Positions 1-9,639 of a DNA stretch of 64,000 nucleotides are shown here, one piece after another; position 1 is the stretch's first letter; every line of letters begins with the position of its first letter. The notes beneath the pieces were generated by a model. It did not search any database, was not told the origin of the DNA, and was given only the letters and a program-made list of their open reading frames with translations. A program made the position numbers and the translations under genes. This DNA comes from Planoprotostelium fungivorum (Eukaryota > Evosea > Variosea > Cavosteliida > Cavosteliaceae): NCBI GenBank assembly GCA_003024175.1, contig MDYQ01000065.1, positions 1 through 64,000 on the forward strand, given 5' to 3'.

Positions 1-702
1 GGGTGAGACGGATGCATTATCATCGCACCGATTCACATTCCAATCAGAGCCGCCATCACCGAGAACTTTGTCGCTCCCAGCCGCTCCATCGATGCCGTAT
101 CTCGTACTCAAGTCGTGCACGCCCCCATCGTTCAGGAGATCATCAAGAAGACAGTCATCGAAGAGATCCAGCCCGTTCTAGAGAGGGACATCATCCAGTC
201 GACCGTCATTCAGAACACCCAGCCCATCTACGAGAAGATCGTGGAGGCCCCCACCGTCTACAAATCCACCACCATCGTCCAGGACAGAGGTTTCGTTGGA
301 GGTGACATCGCAATGTTGGAGTCTCAGGGATTCAACTTGGGAGCGGCTGGCAAGAGACTCTCTGCCAACTACGGCCAGAGCCAGACCTTCACATCGACAT
401 CATCCTCTTACGTCCATCACAACCCATTGGACAGAAACTTTGACGGCAAGGTCGATTACAAGGACTTCGCCGGACAGTCATCCGTTCATAATCATGGTCT
501 GGTCAATCAGGGTGTGACAGCTCCCATCATGGGAGAGACCCTCTATACCTCCACTGGACTCAAGAGAAGATCCCTCGTAGAGGCTCTCCCTCAGTCTTAC
601 TCTTACTTGGGCAACGGTTTAGACGCCAAGATCGTCCAGCAGGAGATGATGGCCGGCAGCGCTCTCAACAACAGCGCCCTCCCCGCGAAGAGCGTCCTCT
701 AA
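1..702 (+). CDS. Uncharacterised protein with charged beta-type repeats and one EF-hand-like loop (5' partial)
   Basis: The reading frame enters from the left edge, probably through a short intron (GTGAG near base 3, acceptor CAG ending at base 47), so the N-terminus is missing. The visible part starts with an Ile/Val/Glu-rich stretch in which short units such as VIEEIQPVLERDI and STVIQNTQPIYEKI recur, a pattern also seen in poorly understood fungal and bacterial repeat proteins. Further on is DRNFDGKVDYKD, which has the acidic spacing of a single calcium-binding EF-hand loop. The tail is Gly/Ala/Ser-rich and ends KSVL. No signal peptide or membrane segment is visible. Function is unknown; calcium binding is inferred from the loop alone. 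Confidence 0.6.
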
Positions 703-963
703 AGAACCGGATAGATAAACGATAGATTATTTATATCTACACAGACGCGTGCATCATGTGAAGATGATGGAGAGGGTGTCGATGTCCATCGCAGCCAGCG
801 TGATGAGCGAGTGTAAGGAATGTGTGACACGTTTTCAAGTGTCATCGCTGTCTCATCGTTTGCATGCAACCCACTCGAACGGTTGCACTGTCTTCATGTT
901 TCATGATGGAGGCCAGAGATGGATGATGCGTTATAGTACAATGACTATTTATTGTGTCATGTT

Positions 964-1719
964 CTAATGAGTGGCGATCCAGTACTCGCAGAACTCTATG
1001 TCTCTTCAGCGACTGCACGGGGCGTCATGATGATGGACACTCACCCCTCTCGCTGATCCTGCCCGAGTAATCTCTGTCGATCATGTGGAACAACCTCTTC
1101 GCCTCTCCCTTGTACATGTAGTATCTGCTCATGTCTTTAGCCGTTCGTTCATATGACACATTGGATCAGGATGGAGAGGTGATACGTACCCCATGTGGCG
1201 CATGGCTCTCTTCCATTCCTTCTTGTCTAAAGAGCCACTCCAGTTGGTGTCGAACATTCTGAACACGGCGCTGGCCTCCATCTGCACACTCCATCAATCA
1301 TTTCGATCCGATGGAGGATTAATCACCATCTTCTGTGCGAGGTGGGGAGGGATTCCATAAGGCAACATGAATGGTTGTCCGATGATGTATGTCGAGGGAT
1401 AAGACCAAGCAGTGCGAACATATGTCTGTGGCACTGTCACATACTGTGTGGTTGTGACTCCATAAGGTTGAGGGGCACCATATGGTGCTCCATATGGAGC
1501 TCCATATGTGGGTGGATATGCAACCGGTGCAGGTGCTCCATACGATACAGTCGTGGTGGTCGCATATCCAGGAGCTGGTACGTACGCTTGTGGAGCGTAT
1601 GGATAGCCTTGAGCTGGGTAACCGTAGGGATAACCTATAGAGATCAAAATGGTGTTCGCTTTGCGATCTCGAAGAGCATCGGAGAGCATCGTGAGAAGCA
1701 TATAGAACTTACCGGACAT
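964..1719 (-). CDS. Penta-EF-hand-like (peflin/ALG-2 type) calcium-binding protein
   Basis: Exon 1 codes only MSG and ends at a GTAAGT donor. The next exon holds a Tyr/Pro/Gly/Ala-rich N-terminal region with YGAPYGAPYGAP repeats, as in peflin and sorcin. Two EF-hands follow across the last exons: DTNWSGSLDKKE and DRDYSGRISERE, each with the right loop spacing, ending FCEYWIATH. True PEF proteins carry five EF-hands; only two are recognisable here, so this is either a reduced member or a convergent Pro/Gly-rich EF-hand protein. Spliced length is about 165 residues. The family usually binds membranes or partner proteins in a calcium-dependent way. Introns are 40-90 nt and all start GTGAG, GTACG or GTAAG. 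Confidence 0.75.
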
Positions 1720-2347
1720 GGTCGCTGTTCGAATGGGATACTGGATGGCGGTTGATCCGATCCGGATGTTGAAAGAATGTCGCAACAAATGGCGAAAAGG
1801 AACAAGCACTTCACTTTCGTGTTTGTTTTCATTCCAGCGAGAGAAGCACAAACAACGAAACGACAAGGAAGTAGCCATGCGGCTTGAAGGAGTGATATTT
1901 CAAACGTTGAATCAACCCCAGGAGAGAGATCTTTATGTATACGCCAATGCATCTCTAACAATGTGACGATCGATAATGAAGAGGAAGGCTCCATAGCTTG
2001 CATAAAGTCGAGAATGCAAGTGTCGATGGTTCATCTTTACTCTTTGATGTGAAATGTCTCGACTCGACTCGTGACTTGATCTTGAAGTACAACGCACGTT
2101 ATATAGACTTTCTGCATGCTGCATGATGTATACATACAGATCGTAACAGTTGTTCCTCCCATCTCTCTTGTTGTGTGAACACGGGGTACCCTGTTATAGT
2201 GCTTCAGTCTCTGTGACATCCAAAGAGCTCAGGTCAGTTAAACGATGGTCTCCGTCAGAGCCATTCCGGTGTTTCTGATAGAAGAAGTAAATCCCTTTCC
2301 AGCTCTTTTATTACCAAGATGAGGTTGGCAATGATGACAGGTTCGAC
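1720..2347. other. Intergenic region
   Basis: This stretch is the 5' flank of the EF-hand gene on its left and the 3' flank of the coiled-coil gene on its right, both on the minus strand. Open frames here are short, overlap on both strands and carry no recognisable motif. I see no RNA gene or repeat in it. Confidence 0.4.
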
Positions 2348-3739
2348 TCAATTGTAATGATCGTACTTTGTATCGTAATGTCTCTCCACGTAACTTCCAA
2401 TCAGTCCCAACTCCCTCAGCTTCTCTTTGTAATACTTGAGCACCTGCACCTCTTAATCGATCTTCCCTTCTTCTCCTCTTACCTTGCAGAACTCGGCGTG
2501 GTTCTTCAGCATCTTCTGTCTGCGTCGGTTGCCCTCTGGATTCTCCACCATGTTGCTCTTGACATACTCTAAATCGTTGAATAATTCTCCCTCGATGTAT
2601 TGGCGTCTGGGGCTGTCCTGCGAGTACTTCTGCATGGCCTGATATAAGATTAAGACGAGGGTGTCGATGATGATGATGATGTCACCTTGATCTGAGCTTC
2701 GATGAGATCCTGCTCGATGGCGTGATACTTGTTCAGTCTGCCGTCGACGGAAGCTTGGAAGAAGTCTTGGGACTCTTGCAAGTTGTACGTGATCTCATCT
2801 AAACCTCTAAAATAGTCCTGGATATCGTCACCTCCCGTCGTTCGTAAATAAATCAATTTAAATCACCTCGGCCTTTTCTTTGGGTAATTCGGGCACTGGC
2901 TTGACTTTGGCCAACATCTGAGGTGGGAGGTCTAAATTCTTGGAAGCGTAGTCGTCAAGGACCAACTCCAACCACTCGCAGATCTGATTGAGACGTAAGA
3001 ACCTGTTCGATGATGGTGTTGATGTCTCATACCTCGACGATCATCTTCGACCATTCGTAGAGTCCAAAGAACTCCTCCTGTTGAGCTTGGAACTTCTTCT
3101 TCTCCTTCACGAGATTTTCTAATTCAGTAGTGAGGGCCGTTCTGTATTCCTTGGCTTTGGGATGCATCTGTGATTTGTCATCGGAGTGGTCACGCCTCAT
3201 CGTATGATGCGAACCTTGTACACGGGTTTAGAGTCCAGAGCGGCGAGTTGGTCTTGGCACATGTTGTAGTCGACGTCCAACTTGCTAATGGTCTCTGTCA
3301 TTGTATCGTAGTTCTGTTGAGCCAGTTAGAAGGTGCAGTGTTACAGCGGTATTACCTCCTTCTTCTTTGTGCTGCCATCGCGGTAGAACTTAGTAATCAT
3401 AGCCATCACCTTCAGTGATGGTCACCATCACATAATCAATCATCACGTACCGTTTGGAGTTTCTTGTATTCTTTGACAGAGGGTACGGTTCCAATCTCGT
3501 CTGTGTTGATGTTAAGCTCTTGAACCTGTAATCATGAAATCAGCTCAATTGTGATTACTGAAGTAATGCGAATTCACCTCGTGAGGGTTCTGTCCGTTCG
3601 CGGAGCTCTGTCCTGTGATGGGACACTTCTGTGCGACTCCATCTGCGATGATGTCACTCGATTGCTGACATTTTCGAGAAGAGTATGTTCTCTCACTTGC
3701 GTCGTGGTCTGTGACCTTGTGGATAACTGGACACTCCAT
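2348..3739 (-). CDS. Coiled-coil protein, function unknown
   Basis: About nine exons join in frame into an acidic, helical protein of roughly 330 residues. The first exon codes MECPVIHK and later KCPITGQ, two Cys-Pro dipeptides that could be metal or haem ligands, but this is weak. The body is heptad-like helix (for example ELENLVKEKKKFQAQQEEF and DYFRGLDEITYNLQ) and the tail ends VERHYDTKYDHYN. There is no signal peptide or membrane segment. Introns are 33-60 nt. I chose the MEC start because it is the first Met after the stop-rich flank that contains the neighbouring MITE. Cytoskeletal or membrane-scaffold roles are possible; nothing in the sequence decides. Confidence 0.65.
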
Positions 3740-3784
3740 CTCTCTGCTGTGCTCTGACCCGCTCCTAAGTTTTTCTGACCAGCT

Positions 3785-3914
3785 GATTCGGTTTTTCCGG
3801 TTGGTGGTCAAATGGTGCATTGAAAATGGATCACTTCTCTCCCGACTACTGGAATATGCACGACGAAAAAATTAGTGATCCAAATGCATGGACACCAACC
3901 AGAAAAACCAAATC
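3785..3914 (+). mobile_element. Fold-back MITE, copy 1
   Basis: A 130-bp non-coding element starts GATTCGGTTTTTCCGGTTGG and ends with the near-perfect inverse CCAACCAGAAAAACCAAATC. The inverted similarity runs inward for about 50 bp on each side (GGATCAC against GTGATCC), so most of the element can fold back. AGCT lies directly on both sides, a possible 4-bp target-site duplication, though AGCT is itself palindromic. A second copy in opposite orientation lies near the other end of the window and differs at only about six positions. No transposase is encoded, so a MITE moved in trans by a DNA transposon is the simplest reading. It sits between a minus-strand and a plus-strand gene. Confidence 0.8.
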
Positions 3915-4104
3915 AGCTACACCGGCATTTTAATTTAATTATTGAGTTTTTTAGGTTTTCCCAGACCAAAAAGTCTCGAGACGGTAAAAATTGTGCCTAC
4001 CCCCTGTCAAAGCCCAAATCTTCTTCTGCAGTGAGAGAAGTGCTGAGTTGCTGGATCATACATCCAGTCACCATTCGTGCACACACGTCTCCTGGTCTGG
4101 TGAG

Positions 4105-4171
4105 TTGGGCCGCTGTCCCAATTCTGGCTATCCTGATTCTTCGTGAAATTCTAATTGGAACAGCGGCCCAA
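4105..4171. repeat. Short hairpin-forming inverted repeat upstream of a small gene
   Basis: Two 19-bp arms, TTGGGCCGCTGTCCCAATT and AATTGGAACAGCGGCCCAA, match at 18 positions as an inverted repeat with a 29-bp loop. The right arm ends about 50 bp before the start codon of the next plus-strand gene. GTTTGGGCCGCTGTT in the right arm resembles GTTTGGGCCACTGTT upstream of the CCCH-kinase gene at 60.2 kb, so this may be a promoter element rather than a mobile sequence. Confidence 0.5.
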
Positions 4172-4219
4172 ACCAAAGTCAAATCGAACTTTTCCTCAGC
4201 TCACAACACAACCACGAAC

Positions 4220-4612
4220 ATGACAGACAGCAAGCGCACCCACCACCAGAAAGACTGCAGAGGCAAGTACACCGGCTCTCACAACACTCATGCATCTCAC
4301 GTGATCAGCGCCGCCGAGAGGTCTCGCTTCCGTCTGCCCAACAGCAACGACGCCCCCTCCAACTATCGCAACAACAACGCGGCTACCAACCAGAGCGTAA
4401 ATCAATCCTCCTCCCACAGCATGAGCGGCGGCAGCCTCAACACGAACGCCGGATATTACGTGCCTGCGAGAGAGGTCCAAGCTAGAATCGAACATAAGAT
4501 TGAAGTGGCAAAGGAGAATGAAGACATGAACAACGAGAGGTACAGAAATTTCTTGAAGAAGGCAGCTGGGGCCTACGGCATCGACCAGAGGACGTTCAAT
4601 GGCTATCATTGA
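4220..4612 (+). CDS. Small Asn/Ser-rich basic protein, function unknown
   Basis: A single exon codes 130 residues starting MTDSKRTHHQKDC. The first two thirds are low-complexity and rich in Asn, Ser and His (RNNNAATNQSVNQSSSHS). The last third is a predicted amphipathic helix (VQARIEHKIEVAKENEDM) followed by AAGAYGIDQRTFNGYH. There is no signal peptide or transmembrane segment. I chose this Met because the in-frame extension upstream runs through the hairpin and the MITE. An AATAAA lies 27 bp after the stop. No family is recognised. Confidence 0.6.
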   Translation: MTDSKRTHHQKDCRGKYTGSHNTHASHVISAAERSRFRLPNSNDAPSNYRNNNAATNQSVNQSSSHSMSGGSLNTNAGYYVPAREVQARIEHKIEVAKENEDMNNERYRNFLKKAAGAYGIDQRTFNGYH

Positions 4613-4638
4613 GGGAGTCTGAAGACTCGAGCGTTCAG

Positions 4639-4644
4639 AATAAA
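4639..4644 (+). terminator. AATAAA polyadenylation signal
   Basis: AATAAA lies 27 bp past the stop of the small Asn/Ser-rich gene and before the convergent NDP kinase gene, which fits the very short 3' UTRs seen through the window. Confidence 0.45.
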
Positions 4645-4819
4645 TTCACGCTCTTCTTTTATTGTTTGAACATAATTGAGAGGACGTGAACGTGGACATG
4701 TGAGATACTCTTTCAATTTCAAAGGGTAAGAGGACAGATGAGAGCTGACTCTAAAGATCATGCACAATGATGCACATGGTCATGATGAAGACGAGATCGA
4801 GGGCGAGTCTTTTTATTTC

Positions 4820-5778
4820 TCACTTCTCGTAGGTCCACTTGTGAACAGCAGACTCCCAGTCGGCAATCTCGTTCTCCTTAAACCACAGAGAGATCTCGTG
4901 CTTGGCGGAATCAGCTCCATCACTGTTCACCATCAGCATCACGATCGTTCATCGTGAACGCTTCACCTTCCGTGGATGATGTTTCTGCCCATGATGATGC
5001 AGTAGTCACCACGGATCGTTCCGACGGCGGCATCGGCGGGGTTGGTGGCTCCGATGAGCTTTCTACCGGTCAGGATGACGTCCTTTCCTTCCCAGACCAT
5101 AGCAACAACTGTTCCATCATCAGTCCATCATCATTTCATCCATGTCATTGCATTGCGAGAGAAAGTGTCTTTACCTGGTCCGGAGGCGAAGTACTTGACG
5201 AGGGCGGGGAAGAAAGGTCTGGCCTTGAGATCATCGTAATGTTCGGCGGCAAAATCTTCGGTGGGGTGGACCAGCTTGAGACCGACGAGCTTGAATCCCT
5301 TCTTCTCGAAGCGGGCGATGATATCGGCGATCAGACCACGGTTGACACCGTCGGGCTTGATGGCGATGAAGGTTCTCTCCTTCTGAGTTCCAGCGGCTCC
5401 TGCATTTCGATCAGATGGAGGTTGGGTGTATGGTGAAGAACTGACCGTAGTGGGGAACAGAGGAAGTCTCAGCGGCCTCGACGGTGGCGATGGCAAAGTT
5501 GTTGGTGAACTTGGACACTGTTTCGAACAGTTAATTGGGAATGATTCAGGCGTGCAGACTCACCCAGGTTGGACTCTGTATTCTTGTTCGAGTTGAGGTA
5601 CAGAGCGGTACCTACGGCTCCGGCAGCGACACCAGCGACGACACACTTTCTGAGGAGGCCAGATGGTTGGGTCTTGGCAACAGTGGAGAAGCCGCGAGAT
5701 TGAACTGCATGATGTCAGTAGGGGATCCCCTATCGATTTGTCTTCACCTCTGGTAAGGCGAGCTGCGTTGGCGAACAT
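4820..5778 (-). CDS. Mitochondrial nucleoside-diphosphate kinase with N-terminal membrane anchor
   Basis: NDP kinases move the gamma-phosphate between nucleoside triphosphates and diphosphates through a phosphohistidine. The catalytic domain starts [18 protein letters not shown], runs through [20 protein letters not shown] and contains the active-site His in [17 protein letters not shown], ending WTYEK. Ahead of it is an extension of about 80 residues: an Arg-rich presequence ([20 protein letters not shown]) with a typical RGFST cleavage context, then a hydrophobic segment ([17 protein letters not shown]). This predicts import into mitochondria and anchoring in the inner membrane. Six exons are joined by introns of about 45-65 nt. 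Spliced length is about 230 residues against about 150 for the cytosolic form. Confidence 0.93.
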
Positions 5779-6129
5779 GATGATGTCTGGAAAAAATGAG
5801 AGAGCTGCTAGGGGAATGTTACCGTGTGGGTGCTCGTTTATTGACGCAGAGTTAGAATGACGTCAGAAAATCCGTTGTAGAATTGCCGCATCATCCAGCA
5901 TGCCATGATAGTCTTTCCTCCAAGTTGATTACATTAGATCTGTTTGCTGAGATGAATGAATACTCAGATTTAATACTTCGCTCATCTCATTTGTATGAAG
6001 ATCATATCATCATTAATCTCTCTGCCATCGAGGGATGGAGTAGCATTCCTTGTGAATGATCAGAAATGTCACCTTTGTGACCACTTCGTGAGCTGTCGAT
6101 CACTCCCCTCGTGAGGCTGAGGAATAAAT
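5779..6129. other. Intergenic region
   Basis: This is the 5' flank of the NDP kinase gene. It is fairly AT-rich towards the right and has no long open frame, no repeat and no RNA-gene signature that I can see. Confidence 0.4.
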
Positions 6130-6986
6130 GTGTGGTTAGAGTCTCGAGTGATAGAGGAAAACGCAAAATTTGGAGCAGAAGCTAAAGACTTAGGTGGATC
6201 CAACCGCAACGATTCCCTGCAGAGAGATCTATCCTCTCATCAACTTCACTTCGCCTTGTCGTTATCTTCAAATCTCATCCATCCAGATTCAGCAGGAATC
6301 GAATCATCAACCGATATGAACAGGTCAAGGATACCGTCAGAATTCACCGTCGCATCTGCAACGAGAAAAGTCAGTGACGAAGACGTGGAACGTTGAAAAA
6401 AATTTCATCACAAAGAGAGACGAAGACCTCATCAAGGACCATGAGTCATGGTTCATCACCGACTCCACTCTCATATCTCAGGTGAGGAATAATCTGTGAT
6501 GGAACGAAATGGTGAAGAAATACAGATGAGAGACTACATCGATGTAGATCGTCAGATCTTGGATGCACCGAATCGATTCCAATTGATCCATTCTGACGTC
6601 GCTGTCGAGAACCTCATCAGATATTACCCGGGATACCCCAAGATAGACACGACGAAGCGTGGAGAATGTGATGAGTTTTCCGCGAGATCTCTCCGTCTAC
6701 AACGTGCCCATTTTCGGCAGGGTACCTGAAAGAAGTCTACGATTGGCAGCCATCAGGTTGATTGACTTTAGAGATGCAAGTGTGGGTGATGCAAGTGTGG
6801 GTGGTGCAAGTGTGGGTGATCCAACAATCTCGTGCCCTTCACGTCTCCCTCTTCCGCTGCGATAAGAAACTTCTCAGAAGATTCCTGGAATCCTACGGTG
6901 TCGACAGGTGTGTCGACGAGCGTTGTAGATGGAATACTGAGGGAATCAGATGGCCCCTGATGAGAGAGGCCGAGGAAATTTTCTAG
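6130..6986 (+). CDS. Uncharacterised multi-exon gene (5' end unresolved)
   Basis: Four coding blocks can be joined by GT-AG introns: one ending WFITDSTLISQ, one starting MRDYIDVDRQIL, one with MSFPRDLSVYNVPIFGR, and a last one with ALHVSLFRCDKKLLRRFLE ending REAEEIF. The 5' exon is ambiguous: two frames are open upstream, one starting MWLESRVIEEN and one containing RYEQVKDTVRIHRR. The last exon opens with three direct 15-bp repeats coding MQVWV-like units, whose internal AGs could also serve as alternative acceptors. No family is recognised and I give no function. Coding bias and the intron pattern support a gene, but the exact model is weak. Confidence 0.4.
6774..6818 (+). repeat. Tandem repeat, 3 x 15 bp
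   Basis: Three adjacent copies of ATGCAAGTGTGGGTG, the third with G for the first A. They lie at the start of the last exon of the uncharacterised gene, in phase with codons, giving (M/V)QVWV three times. Confidence 0.85.
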
Positions 6987-7231
6987 GACGATGATGATGT
7001 ACACTCTGTTGCGATTGGTCGAAACGGTGGATTGTTCGATCTTTTTTTTTGCAGATTAAACATCTACAGTTGATTAATTCTCGTGTCCATCACGTAAAGA
7101 TGCTTAAGCAATTGGATCGTAGATGTGTTACAGAGAAGATGATCTACCACGAAGGGAAAGAAATAAAACAGATTCGATACAGTTCGATCTATTTAATATG
7201 TCGCCAGTGTGCAGTGTGTATCGATGATGTC

Positions 7232-7865
7232 TCAATGCACACGAGAGAAGAAGGAACGCCGATGCTGTACCTGGGCTGGGTACGGCCATACTCCGTACAC
7301 CACAGCCTGGTCAGACACTCGCCTGCCTTCATCGTAGAGGCCCTCGAAAGGGTGTCTCCACTCCGGCCAGAATCAAACACGTTCGTATATCGTCTGTGCG
7401 GTCGAGCCGAGGACATACAGTTTTCTGCCCGAAGGCAATACTGGCCGTACATCTCTCGTTCGGTTGTCGGTCTGACTCCTGATAGCAGCCTCGTCACCTC
7501 ACATCGCCAACTCAGGGACAACAGTGTGTGATCATCCTCGAAAGGACTTGTGATCACTGTCATTTGAGAGGGTCGTTGGAGCTGGCTGTGGACACGCTCT
7601 TGTCTTCTCTCTCGTACATGTGGACGTCTTGAGGTGTTGATCTGTATGACGAAAGATTCCGTTGAAGATTTGGTCTCGGGGTGGGGCCAAATACGGGAAT
7701 TGGCTCTGGACGGCAAGATGCTTCGCGTCCTAGATTTCTTTGTATTGTGTTGCGAAGAGATATGCATCTCTTCCGGCTGGATGGAATCTGATTTCTGAGG
7801 GTGATAGACTCGTGAAGGTCCACTGAGAAACTCCACGGGGCATGTGTGACCTCCGCGATGACCAT
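7232..7865 (-). CDS. Possible uncharacterised gene, structure unresolved
   Basis: Two blocks on the minus strand have coding-like sequence. The upstream block starts MVIAEVTHAPWSFSVDL and includes REASCRPEPIPVFGPTPRPN. The downstream block has DNRTRDVRPVLPSGRKLYVL, then an in-frame TGA, then WRHPFEGLYDEGRRVSDQ, ending FFSRVH. I could not find a splice path that joins the blocks cleanly. The TGA would be removed by an 18-nt GT-AG stretch, far shorter than other introns here, so a pseudogene is equally likely. The gene would be divergent from the Lys-rich gene to its right, with only about 80 bp between start codons. No family is recognised. Confidence 0.3.
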
Positions 7866-7944
7866 GTGTGACCTTCGCGATGACGCTTGTGTGACGAATG
7901 AAGAAATAAGGAGGCACATCATCACCTCGCGGGACATTGACAAC

Positions 7945-8658
7945 ATGGCCAAGGGCGAGGACAAGAAGAGGAAGTATCCCGCATTGAACATCAAGCCATC
8001 AGTTCCAACTTGTGGACGAAGTGTATGTCTGATGTCCATTCGAGAGACCACCAAGGTCAAGCAGAATCCAGCTCCCACTCGAAAGCTTCGATCTGAGGGA
8101 CCCGTCACACCCATCAAGAGAACAGATGCCACGTCTGCCACCGCCCAAGAGGCCGCAGAATACCTCACTCGTGAGCCCAAGAATGAGAAGACTGGAGCAC
8201 AGAAGAGATCTACCTCGACCGTCGCCAAGCAAACTTCTACTAAGAACAAGAAGAAACCTCCTGTCAAGAAGGTATCCAAGAGATCAGAGGAGGAGAGCGT
8301 TGAGGAAGAGACTCCCGCCTCAAAGAAGACTGCCACTGAGATTGCTGCCAAGAAGAAAGCCGTCAAGGATGGTTCACAACGTCACCGCAAAAGTGTGCGT
8401 GATTTCCCTGTCTTCAAAGGAGAAACCAGGGAAGAGATCAACATGTTCCAAAATGTGAGCAGATCATCCATCATGCATCTGATTCGATCAGATGGATTCT
8501 GTGAAAGAACTTCAAGTCGCATCTATCAATTATTCGAAGAGAAGAGACAATTCCAAGAGATCGGAGATCACATCACTCGTGACAGTTTAGAGGCCAATAT
8601 TAAGAGGGGTCACGCTCTCATAAAGGTGAAAACACGCACCTCGATGATCTCTCAATGA
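7945..8658 (+). CDS. Lys/Glu-rich basic protein, probably nuclear
   Basis: An open frame of about 237 codons starts MAKGEDKKRKYPALNIKP. The middle is strongly basic with Lys/Pro/Ala tracts (KNKKKPPVKKVSKRSEEES), like linker-histone tails or nucleolar proteins. The end is helical (SSRIYQLFEEKRQFQEI). A GTGAGC...CAG stretch of 37 nt near the end could be an intron; splicing it would change the frame and stop after VKELQVASINYSK. I kept the unspliced frame because it reads more like protein. The first in-frame Met lies 33 codons upstream; I chose the later one for its better start context and the repetitive sequence before it. Function is unknown. Confidence 0.45.
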   Translation: MAKGEDKKRKYPALNIKPSVPTCGRSVCLMSIRETTKVKQNPAPTRKLRSEGPVTPIKRTDATSATAQEAAEYLTREPKNEKTGAQKRSTSTVAKQTSTKNKKKPPVKKVSKRSEEESVEEETPASKKTATEIAAKKKAVKDGSQRHRKSVRDFPVFKGETREEINMFQNVSRSSIMHLIRSDGFCERTSSRIYQLFEEKRQFQEIGDHITRDSLEANIKRGHALIKVKTRTSMISQ

Positions 8659-8719
8659 AAAACAGTTGCATCTGGTCATAACAGAGAACGGACAGAATTC
8701 TCCTCCGAATGTCAAGTCA

Positions 8720-9089
8720 TTAGCCAGCAAGATCTCTCAGATCGGACACGATGCCGGTGACTGAGATGGGTAGGTCGGACTGTTTCTGATGGAACAGTAT
8801 GAGAGTGATCCCACCTGTCGAGAGGATCTCGTGGGTGCAGACATGCAGCTGATGAAACTCGTGGAGAATCTTGATGTCTCCTTCCACGTCGTGATGACAG
8901 ACATGTCGAAGGTGTACGATCTTTCCGGTAATTTTCCAGAGACGATCGGTCATGATGCAAGCAGGTGACGAACCTCACACTCACACGTCTACAACGAAAA
9001 CTGAATCGACACAGAGAGGAGAAAGAAGTGAACACCAAATCCAGAATCTCTTTCGTCGGTGCGTCCACGATCTCCATTACGACATCCAC
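8720..9089 (-). CDS. Uncharacterised small multi-exon gene
   Basis: The first block starts MDVVMEIVDAPTKEILDL and stops at a GTGTTC donor; the intron ends in CGTTGTAG, the acceptor seen in several other minus-strand genes here. The downstream frame includes IVHLRHVCHHDVEGDIKIL and FHQKQSDLPISVTGIV, ending DLRDLAG. It is rich in His and Cys but without a recognised zinc motif. The middle junction is unsure: either one more intron or a separate start at MTDRLWKITGKI. More exons may lie upstream. No function is proposed. Confidence 0.4.
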
Positions 9090-9322
9090 TGAACGATCAC
9101 AGGTACCGGTCGTCCTCTACAAATCTTCGCGTTCGACAGACGGTGAGATGTTACTCGAGAGACAGCCACATTCTATCTTCGTACATCTGCCGCTCGATCT
9201 GAACGGATGTCTCGCAGCGGTGACTCTTTGCCATGCAGATCTGATATCATTGTAGAGTAGAGTGGGGTCACGTGGCGCTTTTTACGCCGGCAGAACACAA
9301 AGCGGAAAACTCGAGCGGGAAA

Positions 9323-9535
9323 ATGAACAAATCTCTCAAGCAACAGCTGCGAGACGTTCCGTCATTCAATCGAGTGTGTACATCCTACTCGATGTCGACA
9401 TTATTCGCATGTCGACACATCGTATCTGACGTTGGAGACGTCAAGTTGACATGTACAGCTCGACACAACCCGTATCATCTCGGCTTATCTACAATGCGAG
9501 AAGGTCTTGGTGGCATCCACCAGACGTATGGGTGA
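9323..9535 (+). CDS. Possible small gene or 5' exon of the SAP-domain gene
   Basis: An open frame starts MNKSLKQQLRDVPSFNRV and runs to a GTGAGT donor after GIHQTYG. It could be a 71-residue protein by itself, or splice toward a block reading YSGQVGKDFNA and then into the SAP gene start, but that path needs an intron of only 16 nt. It includes four Cys residues. No family is recognised. Confidence 0.3.
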   Translation: MNKSLKQQLRDVPSFNRVCTSYSMSTLFACRHIVSDVGDVKLTCTARHNPYHLGLSTMREGLGGIHQTYG

Positions 9536-9639
9536 GTGGATGTGCAGGTACTCTGGTCAGGTAGGAAAAGACTTCAACGCGGTGAGATTTCGCATAATGC
9601 AGCCGGACTCGTCTGGTTGTATACTAATGTGGAGCAAAG

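Noticed and set aside
3740-3914. Short open frames over the MITE (e.g. MHHLTTNRKNRISWSEK)
   Set aside because: They are read through the non-coding inverted repeats, and the second copy does not keep the frame.
7049-7531. Plus-strand frame of 160 codons
   Set aside because: It overlaps minus-strand blocks with better coding character and has no start context or motif.
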